From NCBI GenBank assembly GCA_039707465.1, contig CM077648.1, forward strand, positions 24,242,119 to 24,306,118: DNA of 64,000 bases, given 5' to 3'. This stretch comes from Rhabdophis nuchalis (lineage: Eukaryota > Chordata > Lepidosauria > Squamata > Natricidae). The notes under the pieces are model-generated. The model saw nothing but the letters and a program-made list of their open reading frames with translations, was not told the DNA's origin and made no database searches. Position 1 is the first letter of the stretch. Every line of letters starts with the position of its first letter. Both the position numbers and the translations under genes were made by a program. Shown in pieces: positions 22,360-33,413 of the stretch.

Positions 22360-23612
22360 AAATCAAAACACTAGAAGAGTTGTATGATTTTGGTGTGAAG
22401 ATTTACAGATTATTTTGATAGTCCAGTGTATGTTATAGGATTGTGATAAGCTCACGATACCTGGCATAGAAATCTAGATGGCTTGGAGAATACATCCCAT
22501 GAAAAGGAGACTAATGCATGCCATCAAAATGGCCACAAAAATACATTTTATCCGAAGAATTAGTACAGAACAGAATTGGTTACAACAGAAAGGAGAAAGC
22601 ACTATTCATTTGTTCCAAGTAAGCATGCAAAGGACTGAATTTCACATCCTTATTATCAAGGCGAAGTATCTCATTTTACTCCCATTCTGTCTTCTGTTAT
22701 CCTTTCATACAGAGTTGTGAATATAACTGAATTCACATTAGGACATCTGAAGAACCAAAATGCATTGTTTTATATATACCAAACATTATAATGCAGATAC
22801 AGTTCAGCAACCATGAAAGCATACGTAAAGACTATTGACATTGCCAATATACGCATCATACTTTCTCTGAGGATTACCTCAATCTAGTGCCATATCTTTG
22901 TAGTATATATTACACAGGTGAAATTATAATGATCAATCCCAAACTGCCCACTGACTCCATAATACATGGAAATTTGGTGTCTCTTATCTAAATCTTGGAC
23001 TTCAATCAGTTCATTTCTACCACCTCCTTCAGCATCCTTCAATTTATACCCTGCTGGGTTTCATGCACGTACATTCAAGATGGGTATGCCCCATTAGTTC
23101 CCTAAAATTGCATTCATTTTCATTTTATTCTTTGCTAACACAATAGAAAGTCATAGTGATTGACAGCAAGCACCTAATGTGTGATACGCAGGAACGGAAT
23201 CACCTATAGAAAGTAACACATGAAAATGTGTATAATTACGTTCCTTCCCATTCCCCTCCTTGGATAGCTATATATAGATGTACAGTAAAATCATACTATT
23301 TGGATTCCAATGAAAAATGTTTGTTTGTTTTTTTATTATAGCTATCGGGGCTTTGGGATGTGTTTGTAATTTTTGAAAAAATATCCCCAAAATCTTCAAG
23401 TGTTGCTCTTTGGTATGTGTTAGCATTTATCCAGTAAAGAAGGAAGATCTGCTTATTTTTTATGACATGGGAGTTTGGGCAATGTTCCCATTTGACTCTG
23501 TGATTTGAATTGGAATAGCCCTGTGTTTAGAATAAAGCAGCAGAACTGGAAGCATATACTAAAGCTTGGATTAATGCTATGAAAATTTAACCCCAAAATG
23601 GCAGAGACAATC
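22360..23612. other. Unique AT-rich stretch
   Basis: No repeat or exon recognised; a short (TTTG)n-like run near 23320. Confidence 0.4.
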
Positions 23613-23620
23613 TCTTATAG

Positions 23621-23973
23621 CAGGGGTCCCCAACCTTTTTGGCACCAGGGACCGGTTTCATGTTAAAAAAATTCCGCGGACCGGTGGCCATGGCTCGGCT
23701 GGCATAGAGGGGGAGCAGGGGGGGAGGGGAACAGGCGGCACATATGCGTGTGGGTGGGGGCTGAGTTGGCTCACTCGCCCCTCTCGGGCCCCCAATGGCA
23801 CGAGCGGCTGCACCTGCAATCTCCCACCCCTGGTGTGTGCTCTGCCCAGAGGGCTGCCCTCTCCTCCCTCCTTCTCTCCGACCCTTTCAGAGAGTTGCGC
23901 CGCTCACTGCGGCCCGGTTCCTATCAAGCCATGGACCGGCACCAGTCCGCGGCCCGGGGGTTGGGGACCCCTG
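23621..23973. mobile_element. hAT-type nonautonomous element, perfect 8-bp duplication
   Basis: Starts CAGGGGTCCCCAACCTTTTT and ends GGGTTGGGGACCCCTG, inverse termini. Subterminal 'GGGACCGGTTTCATG' and 'GACCGGCACCAGTCCGCGG' are also typical of hAT-Charlie-like nonautonomous families. Flanked by TCTTATAG at 23613-23620 and 23974-23981, a perfect 8-bp duplication. GC-rich interior of 353 bp with no transposase; open frames across it are spurious. A related left end starts at 63934. Confidence 0.92.
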
Positions 23974-24003
23974 TCTTATAGCACTGTAACCATTTCATAG
24001 CAC

Positions 24004-24312
24004 TATTTGACTTACAAACATAATGGACCCTGTCCATGTAACTGACTCAATTTTACAATTTTTTTGCAGTGGTTGTTAAGTGAATCACTGTGGTTATTAA
24101 GCAAATCCTTTGTTCACTATGAGGCACAAACACAAATCATGTGGGATGATGCAAACAACTGTATGCATGGTCCAGCTGCAAAGCATTTCAAGTGTGGTTT
24201 AGTGTGGCAGCCATCAGAACTGAGTTACAAGTTCCTTTTGGGGGAATCCATTGTAACTTCAAATGGTTGCTATGCTATGGGATCAATAGTAAGTCAAGGA
24301 CTGTCTGTGTAG
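24004..24312 (+). mobile_element. MITE, TACAGGTAGTCC-like family (copy 2), degenerate
   Basis: 'TTGACTTAC' at the left, 'GTTGTTAAGTGAATCACTG' inside and 'AGTAAGTCAAGGACTGTCTG' at the right follow the order of the copies at 2.8 and 59.4 kb. The outermost left bases are diverged. Confidence 0.65.
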
Positions 24313-24499
24313 TTAAGAAATGAAACCTGGACTCTCATATTGTTATTTTTCTTTCTCACAGATGGACAGATTCAGTGAATTTAGCATTCAAAGCAAGATC
24401 CCAAGTTTTTCTACGTATCTTAATTAATTAAAGATATAGGAGCTCATAATTTGTAGAATTGTATTAAGAGCTGCTAATGTTCCACATGAGTTGAGAATA

Positions 24500-24715
24500 T
24501 TCTGTTATTTAATAACATGTACCATAACATGTACCATAATATAAACTATACTAAGTCTAGTTTATAGACTTTGATGTACCATAATATAAAGTAGACTTAG
24601 TAACCATGTTTTAATAACTGCTATGGTGAGCCATGTATTTTTTTCCAAAATCTGTCTGCAATGCTAAGATATTAATATCAATAAATCAGTATTGATATTG
24701 ATTTATTCTAAATAG
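24500..24715. repeat. Local direct and inverted short repeats
   Basis: 'CATGTACCATAA' occurs twice in tandem and 'GTACCATAATATAAA' recurs 60 bp later. 'AAATCAGTATTGATATTGATTT' nearby folds back on itself. This looks like local rearrangement rather than a known element. Confidence 0.5.
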
Positions 24716-24731
24716 AATATGTTATATAGAG

Positions 24732-24837
24732 CAGGGGTCTCCAACCTTTGCAACTTTAAGTCTGAAGGACTTCAGCTCCCAGACATCTGGGAGCTGAAGT
24801 CCTTCAGACTTAAAGTTGCAAAGGTTGGAGACCCCTG
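24732..24837. mobile_element. Palindromic hAT-type MITE, perfect 8-bp duplication
   Basis: Starts CAGGGGTCTCCAACCTTTGC and ends with its inverse; the 106-bp element is a near-perfect hairpin centred on CCCAGACATCTGGG. Flanked by ATATAGAG at 24724-24731 and 24838-24845. It belongs to a different but related family from the 21.0-kb copy. Confidence 0.92.
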
Positions 24838-24845
24838 ATATAGAG

Positions 24846-25620
24846 CACTTGTAGAATAAAGATTGCATACTACATTGCTAAGGTCATGTTATAAAAATAC
24901 AATTGCCTGAATGTAATATATAGTGTCCTGCTTTGCAGGAGTTATTATAAAGCAAGTCGGTTAAATCATTGACAGGTATTACTGAAAGAATTGAAAAGAA
25001 AGAAGGAAAGATGTTTCCAGATAAAACTCTTAGTATGTAATTGCTGTATCTTTCTCTCTTCTTAACATACCCACAAACATGGATACATATACCTGCTTGA
25101 GTTCAAACAATGGAATTGTGCAACAGCATCTTTTAATTGAGAAGATTAAAAGTCTATCAATTGAAATTAATCATCAGGTGGCATATCCCTTCCACCAAAT
25201 ACTGTTTCCCTTCCCAACAACCATTTATATCACATGGATGACCTCCATAGGGCCCAATTTTGCTAGGATTCATTCCAGTCCTTCCTTCTTATCCAAATAA
25301 TTATAGTAATAATTGTCTTTTAAGGAAGAGTTATGCATCTAATTAGAATTTGATTAGTTACCAAGTGAGAATTTAACGATGATCACTATCTCTGAGCAAG
25401 CATGTGGAACTGTGCAGGATCATGCTATTAATAATTGCTGAGAAGTTCCTTGGAGAAATGCTTCTTAGAAGAAACTGGCTACTGTTTAAATAACATTGAA
25501 GCAGCTCAGTTTTTCTTACAATAAATTTGTCTGGGCAGCCACCGAGTTCGTGTGAATCCACAGTGTTTTTCCTGATGTGCGGCTCAAGAATTATATTCCC
25601 TTTTTGAGAAAAGATGAGAT
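24846..25620. other. Unique AT-rich stretch
   Basis: No recognisable repeat or exon. Confidence 0.35.
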
Positions 25621-25621
25621 T

Positions 25622-25770
25622 ACACCGAGAGCCAATCTGGTCTCATGAATAGCATGCAGCACGCAGGGAATATTAGTTCAAATCAAAGGAAAGCTACTTG
25701 GGTGGCCTTGAGCTATTCACCATCTGGCTATCCCAATTTCCTTTCCGCTGAATAGAAATAAAGCAGATCT
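25622..25770 (+). mobile_element. Very degenerate Sauria-type SINE
   Basis: 'GAGAGCCAATCTGGTCTCAT' resembles the tRNA-like head and 'GGGTGGCCTTGAGC' the body; the rest is too mutated to place the end. Confidence 0.4.
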
Positions 25771-25893
25771 ACCCATACAGTTGTAGAGAAAGCCACACAC
25801 AAAGGTTATAGGGGACTCAGCACACCAGAGCCAGGAATGCCTTCTAAATTATATATGAGACAAAGCTCTATACAGTTAAAATTGCATCCTAAA

Positions 25894-26035
25894 GCAGTGT
25901 TTCTCAATCTTGGCAACTTTAAGGGGTCAGAACCTCAGGTCCCAGAATTCCTAACCTAGGCTAGTTGAGGAATCCCGAGAGTTAAAATCCACATCTCAAA
26001 GTTTCCAAGGTTGAAAGGCACCACTCTGAAAAACA
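25894..26035. mobile_element. Degenerate foldback MITE (CAGTGTTTCTCAA end)
   Basis: Starts CAGTGTTTCTCAATCTTGGC; the arms contain 'AGGTCCCAGAATTCCTAACC' and the rough inverse 'GAGGAATCCCGAGAGTT'. The right end is diverged, so no duplication can be scored. Confidence 0.6.
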
Positions 26036-26205
26036 TTGAAACCTTAGTTCTTGAAAGAGATGTGCATATGTGTCCAAACAGGAAATGTTTCAAAGCGAGA
26101 AGCCATCCTCTTATAGATATTATGACAAATAGGGTGGCTCAGGAGGAAATATGAATATGATTGTACATTTAGGATGAAAATATTTTTGATGTTCAACAAT
26201 AGTGT

Positions 26206-26272
26206 ATTTTCAAATATTTTTTGCTGCACAAAATTCTTATTGCCAATGTGCACAAAATTCTTATTGTCAATG
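26206..26272. repeat. Two-copy 26-bp tandem repeat
   Basis: A unit containing GCACAAAATTCTTATTG is repeated once with one or two mismatches. Confidence 0.7.
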
Positions 26273-26430
26273 GCATTGTTTTGCCATATGTAACTTGTAC
26301 GTTTTCCTTTTGGACATGTTGGGAAGATCCCAGAATTTTGACACAGCATGACTAACAGTAATATTGGTTAAAAATAGCAATTCCACACATTCGGAGGGTT
26401 TCAGGAAGCCTATTGTAAAACCTGTTTGAA

Positions 26431-26461
26431 TTTTGCCAACAGTGTCCCACTGTTGGCAAAA
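26431..26461. repeat. Perfect 14-bp inverted repeat with 3-bp loop
   Basis: TTTTGCCAACAGTG, spacer TCC, then CACTGTTGGCAAAA. Perfect stem, no other copy seen in the window. Confidence 0.85.
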
Positions 26462-26955
26462 TGTTTAACATATGCTAAAAAGGTTATCTCCCCCCCCCCC
26501 AAAAAAATTGAACCATTGCTCATTCCACTCTCTTCTGATAGCCCGTGTTTCCTTCAAATGATTTTAAGGGTTGATTCACACTGGTGAATTGATTCATCAT
26601 TGGGATAGTGAATTGGAGGCAGTCATTGGATTCAGATGCCTGGTAAGACACTACTTCTTTCTTGTTTTTGTTGGTCTTCTGTTAGTCCTCCAGTATAACA
26701 GAGAGGATGAAGTTTCCCACTGGCCCATTTGACAATGCCTAAAGGAGTGACAAATCATAACCCGCTGTGGAATTCAATCTCCTTGGGTTTTCCTACCTTG
26801 TGGGATGCTTGGCCGATAGTTTCAGTCATATGGAACACGCAAGGAGGCTTTGATATGACATATGGGGAATGCCTGCCTTGTTATTTCTATCAGAGATGGG
26901 TCACAGACATTGAAAGAGATGGTGCTTTTTGTTGTAAGATACTGTAGGAGGAGAA
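26462..26955. other. Unique stretch
   Basis: C run then A run at 26490-26508; otherwise nothing recognised. A 72-codon open frame here has no family signature. Confidence 0.35.
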
Positions 26956-26959
26956 TGCT

Positions 26960-27803
26960 GTTAGTCTGTGGTGGTAATAAATCAGGAATCTGGCAGCACA
27001 TCTTTTGACTAACACATTTTAATAAAATGCATAAGCTTTCATGAACTGTAATTCACATCATCAAATGTATACAATTGCTAGATTAATGTATGGTTAACAC
27101 TGAGATGAGCCTGGAGGACAGGAGATTCTCACCCAAGCAAAAGGAGAGTCTCACAAACAACAAGAAACATTAGAACAATCATGTTTATATGGGAACTCAG
27201 ATATGTCCTATGTCCTCACATTTACTCCAACAGTAGTATTACAGTGTATGCAAGATTAGATGCATATTCACATTCCTCTAATGTGATATATGGCATCATC
27301 TGTCAGCAATGTCCCTCTGGATTCTCTGTAGGACAAAGGGGACAAACTTTGTGCAAAAGAATTAATGAACACAAGTTTGACATAAGGACCCAAAACAAGG
27401 CCAAAGTAAAATCAGGGCATTTCACCCTCCCAAGAACTCTAAGGCAGATCTCAGGGTGACTGCTTTGAAGAATGTGGGAGTTTAACAGCACCATTAAATG
27501 AGAGGTTGATGAACTCAGGTACATCAGAAGATTTCAGGAAACCCAGAAGGTCTCAAGACACTTAACACACTGCACTTGTTAGTTGATCAGGTATGTATAA
27601 ACTGTTTCACATGTAACCTGCATCTCCATAACCATCTTCCTTTCCCTTACCCTACATCACCCCAATTTAAATTATACACCAGTGTAGCCATTTTATGAAT
27701 CTGACAAAGTGAGCTGACATTTTTGAAAGCCTATGGCTGGTTAACAAAATATATTAGTAGAAAAAGACGCAACACCCTTCTGATTACTGTGGCAGATTAA
27801 CCT
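26960..27803 (+). mobile_element. Penelope-like element remnant with inverted terminal pieces
   Basis: The left piece (26960-27066: 'GTTAGTCTG', 'TGACTAACACATTTTAATAAA', 'GCATAAGCTTTCATGAACTG') is roughly the inverse of the right piece (27690-27803: 'GTGAGCTGACATTTTTGAAAG', 'AGATTAAC'). Between them lies a GIY-YIG-like coding remnant. Penelope-like elements often carry terminal repeats in inverted orientation and a C-terminal GIY-YIG endonuclease, so the arrangement fits. Reverse transcriptase is absent; the copy is 5'-truncated. Confidence 0.7.
27181..27459 (+). pseudogene. GIY-YIG-like endonuclease C-terminus of a Penelope-like element
   Basis: The 92-codon frame reads SSNVIYGIICQQC (residues about 32-44), then FSVGQRGQTLCKRINEHKFDIR (about 48-69) and later a His-Phe. 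This is the order of the Penelope GIY-YIG nuclease: a V-I-Y strand with paired cysteines, a Y-V/I-G strand (here FSVG), a conserved Arg near 'CKRINEH' and a trailing His. The GIY tyrosine strand is kept, but the second tyrosine of YIG is replaced (FSVG), so activity is unlikely. In the element the nuclease would cut target DNA for reverse transcription. The frame starts inside the protein and stops early. Confidence 0.65.
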
Positions 27804-28134
27804 AAACACAAACCTTCAACGTAAAATCTCAGCAGGGCTAGATATGCACCCCAGGAAGCAATTTGACATTTAAAGCTTGAAAAGAAGTGAGAGGTCCTTG
27901 CATCCCAGCGTCCCTGGGGATAACTCCTCCTTGGTAACCAAAGAGCTGATGTAAACCAAATATCGTTGCTGCCAGGATGACAAATGGAGAAGTTGGCATC
28001 AAGGTCCTAATGAATGGTAGTCATCGGTAGTTCAAATAAAAATAATCGTTAAGAGCTCTAGCTGGGCAGGAGAAAATGAAATGGGCAATATAATGAAAGA
28101 TGTTAAAATGAAGTCAAGGGATTATTTGAACAGG

Positions 28135-28500
28135 ATTTTATTTTTATTTTATTTATTTATATTGCCTTTATTATTTTTATAACATTCAAAAGTGAGCGAA
28201 TAAAACAGGTATAAAATAGATCAAGGAAATATAGCACATGTAAAATGTTGAATGTTTTATGTCTCTAATTTGTAGGTGCTTCTGACACGAATAAAGAAAA
28301 GATTATTTTTATAAATAACTCAAGGTAGAACATGCACCTAATACTCCTTCTTCCTCCTATTTTTCCCCCAACAATACCAAGAAGATGAGCTGGGCTGAGT
28401 GATCATCCAACTGGCTTTCCTAAGGCAGGACTGGAACTCACAGTCTCTTGATTTCTAGCTTGGTGCCTTAAGCACTAAACCAAACTCCCTCTGATGCAGT
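28135..28500 (-). mobile_element. Sauria-type SINE (minus), possibly two overlapping copies
   Basis: From the right: 'ACTCACAGTCTCTTGATTTC' and 'GGTGCCTTAAGCACTAAACC' are the inverse of the tRNA-like head (B box and A box). 'TCCTTCTTCCTCCTATTTTT' and 'ATTATTTTTATAAATAACTC' are the body and tail. A second tail-like piece, 'TGCCTTTATTATTTTTATAA', lies at 28162. Some 125 bp of other sequence separates the two tails. Confidence 0.7.
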
Positions 28501-28567
28501 CATTAGTTCATTAACTATTTCTAAATGGTTGTATCCTTATGCAAAAAGCTGGAAAGATGGTCAAAGA

Positions 28568-28795
28568 GAGGGGTGGGTTGCTGCCAGTTTTACTACCAGT
28601 TCGCTACTCGTGCGTGTGCACTATTCAATGTAAATTGTTCTTCGCGCATGCACAGAACAATTTACAGTAAACTGTGCATATGCAGTCATTAAAAACCAAA
28701 ATGGCGGCAGCCCAGCGGTGGTGAGGGAACCGGTTCGGGGGCGTAGCAAGCCTGTGTCGCTGCTGGTTCTATGAACCAGGAGCAATCCACCTCTG
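28568..28795. mobile_element. hAT-type MITE, TGGGTTGCT/AGCAATCCACC ends, 8-bp duplication (7/8)
   Basis: Ends 'GAGGGGTGGGTTGCTGCCAG' and 'CAGGAGCAATCCACCTCTG' are inverted. A nested inverted pair sits inside ('AATTGTTC' with 'GAACAATT'). Flanks GTCAAAGA (28560-28567) and GTGAAAGA (28796-28803) differ at one base. It is one of several ACCGGTT-group elements in the window. Confidence 0.82.
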
Positions 28796-28803
28796 GTGAA
28801 AGA

Positions 28804-29120
28804 TTAAAAAATTAGAAGTCTTGTCTAATGACCAAGCCTAAGCTACCTCCTTGGGTCCTAGTTACCTGCAACTGTATTTTCCCCATTTTGAGGGAATTTA
28901 AGATACAAAATAGCTGTTTTAACCCAACTCCCCAAATCCATCCCTTGCTCCAGAATCAATTTGTCTTGAGACATCATTAGCTACATTTTCTGCAGTTGCC
29001 ATAAGATTTTAAAAAGTCTGATCCTTAACCATAAGAAAGTTACCCATCTTCCTATAGGGCATGGCAGAACAGATGTTTAGCATATTTTGGATTCAGGCTC
29101 ATTGTTAGAGCTATCAAGGG
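28804..29120. other. Unique stretch
   Basis: Nothing recognised. Confidence 0.35.
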
Positions 29121-29124
29121 ATAT

Positions 29125-29361
29125 GCGCTGTGGTGGGGTAGTGGAGAGAATGCTGCATAGCGAGCTAATTCTGCAGACTGCCAGGAGTTTGATTCTCACT
29201 AGCTCAAGGTTGACTCAGTCTTCTATCCGTCCAAGGTGGGTAAATTAACGACCCAGATTGTTGGGGACAATATGCTGACTCTATAAAACAACTTAGAGAG
29301 GACTGTAAAGCACTATGAAACGGCATACAAGTCAAAGTATATAACTCTATTGCTATTGTTT
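29125..29361 (+). mobile_element. tRNA-derived SINE with LINE-type tail
   Basis: The head has a B-box-like 'GAGTTTGATTCTCAC'. It is followed by 'CTCAAGGTTGACTCAGTCTT', 'AGGTGGGTAAATTAACGACC' and 'CAGATTGTTGGGGACAATAT'. The tail is 'GGACTGTAAAGCACTATGAA' with a decayed (TATTGC)n end. This is a common squamate SINE; the family name is uncertain. A head fragment of the same kind lies at about 44345-44432. Confidence 0.8.
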
Positions 29362-29654
29362 GTTCCAAGGTGACTTGAGGGTACGTTTTAGGTATATTGT
29401 TTTAAGCATATTGTTGGTATTGTGCCCACCCCCTGAAAAAACTGAAATAAAGGTTTTTTATTAGCACTGATAATTTATCTAGATGAAACTGGCATGGGTG
29501 TAAAGCATGGGTGTAAAGAAATGTTCCTGACTTGCACCAACCTCTGCAATAAAAATGAAACTTTTCACACTTGTACTTCATGCATCCTATAGTTTTCTTA
29601 ATGTAGTCTCATCCAACTTGGTATTTTCTAGATATCCTGGAATTGGATCATATG

Positions 29655-29765
29655 GCTGTGGCAGCGGTGAAATCTATTCATCTTCGCCACCGGTTCGCAT
29701 GCGCAGAGCATCAAAATGGACGGGATGACATCTGGGCAGGTGGGCGGATATACCCCAAATTGACC
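29655..29765. mobile_element. Fragment of an ACCGGTT-group MITE
   Basis: 'GCGGTGAAATCTATTC' followed by 'CGCCACCGGTTCGCATGCGC' matches the left half of this group; the right half is missing. Confidence 0.5.
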
Positions 29766-29777
29766 CTTCACTTAGAT

Positions 29778-29899
29778 CAGAGGTGTCAAAATAGGTGGTC
29801 CACGGACCAGATGTGTCATGCGCAGGCCACACGCACCCCGGCTCCGTGAAGGGAAAAAATGTCACAAAACATCATGTGACAGCGAGCTTGACACCCATG
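29778..29899 (+). mobile_element. hAT-type MITE (CAGAGGTGTCAAA end), perfect 8-bp duplication
   Basis: Starts CAGAGGTGTCAAAATAGGTG, ends GCTTGACACCCATG. Flanked by ACTTAGAT at 29770-29777 and 29900-29907, a perfect 8-bp duplication. The interior matches the copy at 3584-3716. Confidence 0.9.
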
Positions 29900-29920
29900 A
29901 CTTAGATCAAGGACTGTGAA

Positions 29921-30262
29921 GGAAAAGGTTTTCCTTGCACATATGTGCTAGTCATTCCTGACTCTAGGGGGCAGTGCTTCTCTCCGTTTCAAAGCCAAAG
30001 AGCCAGCACTGTCCAAAGACATCTCCGTGGTCATGTGGCTGGCATGACTAAACACCAAAGGCACACGGAAAGTCGCTACCTTCCCACCAAAGTGGTCCCT
30101 ATTTTTCTACTTGCATTTTTACATGCTTTTGAACTGCTAGGTTGGCAGACGCTGGGACAAGTAACGGGAGCTCACTCCGTTACACGGCACTAGGGATTTG
30201 AACTGCTGAACTGCCCACCATCTGATTGACAAGTTTAGTGTCTTAGCCACTGAGCCCCTTAT
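29921..30262 (-). mobile_element. tRNA-derived SINE, GGTAAAGG-tailed family (copy 1)
   Basis: The minus-strand tRNA-like head is at the right ('TAGGGATTTGAACTGC' is the inverse of the B box; 'TTAGCCACTGAGCCCC' the inverse of the A-box end). The body holds 'CATGTGGCTGGCATGACTAA', 'CCTATTTTTCTACTTGCATT' and 'GAACTGCTAGGTTGGCAGA'. The tail end is at the left ('GGCAGTGCTTCTCTCCGTTT'). Two further copies lie at 42.5 and 45.8 kb. No clear target duplication here. Confidence 0.85.
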
Positions 30263-30624
30263 ATGAAAGCCATGTGAAATTTATCCATGTAAAATTGGTA
30301 ATGACTACACTATGGATTTACGAGTGGAAGAACCTGTTTTTTCTACTTCTTGAAATTTACAAGCCAGCAAATGAATAGGACTTTGTACTAGGAACCAATA
30401 AAACAGATGCAAAGTGCTAACACTGTTACTGGAATGGTGTCATCATTAACCAATAGTTAAGAGAAAAAAATGCCTATATTTTTCCATTATTTGTCTAAAT
30501 AGCATTATCAAAAAGAAAGAAAACCAACTATCTGCATATATATTGTGTGATTAATTATATGACAATTTTAGCTTCATGATTCTGGATCAATAAACTCATT
30601 ATCATTCAAAAATTTGTTTAAAAC
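30263..30624. other. Unique AT-rich stretch
   Basis: Nothing recognised. Confidence 0.35.
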
Positions 30625-31240
30625 ATTATGCACTTCTAAGAAGTCTTTTGGTGATGCCCCAAAGGTGCTTTTTCAAGAGGCAACTGGACTTTCATGTTTT
30701 TTTCTTTGAAGACATTTCGCTTCTCATCCAAGAAGCTTCTTCAGCTGTGACTGGATGGTAGGTAATGAAAGGGTTTATATTAATAAAATCTTCAAAGGAA
30801 AAACAAGAAAGTCCAATTGCCTCTTGAAAAAGCACTTTTGGGTCAATCATGACCTGGATGACTGAGAATCTTTTTAGACCTTTAGTTATCCAATTTGGGA
30901 TGAACACATATCCCTTTGAATGGTGTGGGAGTATGAACAGATTTCCAGAGAAAAAATTGCAGACTGTAGGGACCAGGAGCACTACTCAGATCACCCCGAG
31001 GATACAGATAAATCTCCAAGTACTTCAACGACACTCTAAAATGATGAAAATGACTAGCTGTCTGCAAGGAGTACAAATCCTTCTATTCTCCACCATCCAG
31101 TTAGAGCTGACGAAGCTTCTTGGATGAGAAGCAAAACATCTTCAAAGAAAAAACAAAAAAGTCCAGATGCCTCCTGAAAAAGCACCTTTGGGACAGTCAT
31201 GGATGACTTGAGAATCTCTATAGACTTTTGGTGATGCCAA
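30625..31240. mobile_element. Second Penelope-like / foldback terminal cluster
   Basis: One terminal module occurs three times. It is inverted at about 30640-30770 ('CTTCTCATCCAAGAAGCTTC'), forward at 30785-30890 ('TTGAAAAAGCACTTTTGGGT') and forward again at 31110-31240 ('GAAGCTTCTTGGATGAGAAG', 'AAGTCCAGATGCCTCC'). The piece between the forward copies holds 'CCCCGAGGATACAGATAAAT' and 'GACTAGCTGTCTGCAAGGAG', a usual partner of this module in squamates. An inverted plus a direct copy around a short internal segment fits the terminal-repeat habit of Penelope-like elements, but no protein is left. Confidence 0.55.
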
Positions 31241-33227
31241 ACATTCATCCAGATCCAATAAACAATAAGAACATTATACAAATATTGTACATTGATTTCT
31301 TGCATTTTTTGAATTAGATATGAACATTTATTGTGGTGGCCCTCAAAAAAATAGGAAGTTGATTATTTAAGATCCTTACTACAAGTCTGTCCAGTGGAAG
31401 AAAAAAGAGATTTTAGAGTACTAAATTCCTTTATTTAACAACACAGAAATATCACAAAAACAACTTTACTGGGCAAATTGAATGTTTTTATACAGTTTTG
31501 TACATGCCCCATAAGTGATTTGAAATAAATACACCATTTTCCAAAACTGCTTTTTCATAATTGCACAAGCATACATACACTTTACACAAGATCTATTAGA
31601 AAATTTAATAGATTACTGCACAGTTCAGAAATAGGAGAACAGTGTGAATGGTGAATTTTTTTGTGATCTATGTTTCTGTGCACGAGAAAAAAAAGTAAAC
31701 CTATTTCTCTGTAACTGTGAATATGGAATACTTTCTCACATTCGAGGTGTGTTTTATGCACCAGGAAACAGCAGACCTCAGTGTGAAACTGCCAAATTTA
31801 ATCGAAACAATATCTGAAACATTTAGCTGTTACACATAACCAACCATTTCAGTATCACTACGCATCCAGCTATGATCAAAGACCCATTGTTGATTTGGCT
31901 GGATGTATTTCACCCTAGATTGAATATTCATTTATTTTCCTTCTTAATAATTCATTATAGATAAAGCCAATTTAAAGATTCCTTTTTACGGTTAATTTTA
32001 TGAGGTATCTAAAGGGATGGAGTGGAGGGAACATAAAAAGAAATTTCTTATAAAAATGACTGTAGTTCATTCTTGTGATGTCAATGGATAATGGTACAGA
32101 TTTACCTAGGCTATAGTCCAATTTGGCATAACTGATCCTCAGGTATATCCTGTTGACTACATCCTGAGCATATCAATATTGTTAGTCAGACACAGAACTG
32201 TTGCACAGATTATGTTATGCTTCCCTTCTCACTTCAGTAGAGTAACAATCTTGGCAATTCCATCACTGGTTCCTGCAGAGTTGTCCCCTTTTCAAAAGTA
32301 AAGGAGTACTCTGGCAAAAATATGAAATTTATTATTTAAAATATTTTACCCTGCTTTTCTACCACAAGGTACTGCATTTCATATCATATATTTTTTAAAT
32401 TATTTACAGCATATCCTATTGAGATCTACTTAGACGTTCCATTGATTTCAATACATTTTACCATCAAGTAATTGCATTCAGGTTTGTAGCTTTAAGGACA
32501 TTATGTGGTAAACAGAAATAAGATTGAAAACTTTCACTATAATCAACATTGCAAATAATTTGTTATTAAACAGAGAAGAGGAAAAAAATTGAAAACTTAT
32601 TTCTTTTTTCAAAACGTTAGCAACCAAAACGCTTTAATGCACAATGACATACAAATGCTGTTTCAATGAAATTAATATATATATATATATCAATAAAGCT
32701 GCAGAATTCTACTACCCAATTAAATGAAATTTGTGGGAATCGAAGTAATTGTATTTATATTTTTATGCAATTGATATTTTTAACAATTCAGATTTGACAT
32801 GTAAAAAAAGAATCACAATTACAATATACAGAGTCATCATCTTTCTAAAAATCAAAATGAAAAAAATCCAGAAAAAAACCATACTGACACATGCAACATC
32901 TGGATATTAAACAGTTAAGTACATTGCTATGAATCATTGTACACCAAAAGGAACCTAAACTGATATTTTGTCCCTCTCCTTCTCAACAGTAGAAACAAAA
33001 ATTATTCAAAACAAGGCTAGCTGAACACTGAGGTGGGAAATGATGTTTCCATCATTCACAATATTTTAATTTATTTTGAAAGTGGGGAGGGGAGAATGGC
33101 TCTAATATAACTCAATTGCTCAATAATTAGCACATTAAAACCTGAAATGACAAAAAGACAAAAAGGAAAAACAACCATCATGTTGATTCAACTTCAGACT
33201 ACTTGAAGTCATGAGGTTGCATAATGA

Positions 33228-33285
33228 CGGTATTGGATTTATTGGATTTTATTGGATTTATTTTATTGTATTTATTGTATTATCC
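33228..33285. repeat. Low-complexity TTTATTG repeat
   Basis: Imperfect repeats of TTGGATTTA and TTTATTGTA units. Confidence 0.75.
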
Positions 33286-33413
33286 TAACGTTTTGGAATG
33301 GGGGAAAAAAACCCTCATCTAGGATGATTTAAAACTAAGAAAGGATACTATTTTACCCAAATGGACATCCCTATGAGCATTTTGGAAAGCCTACCTACAG
33401 CACAGGAAGACCT

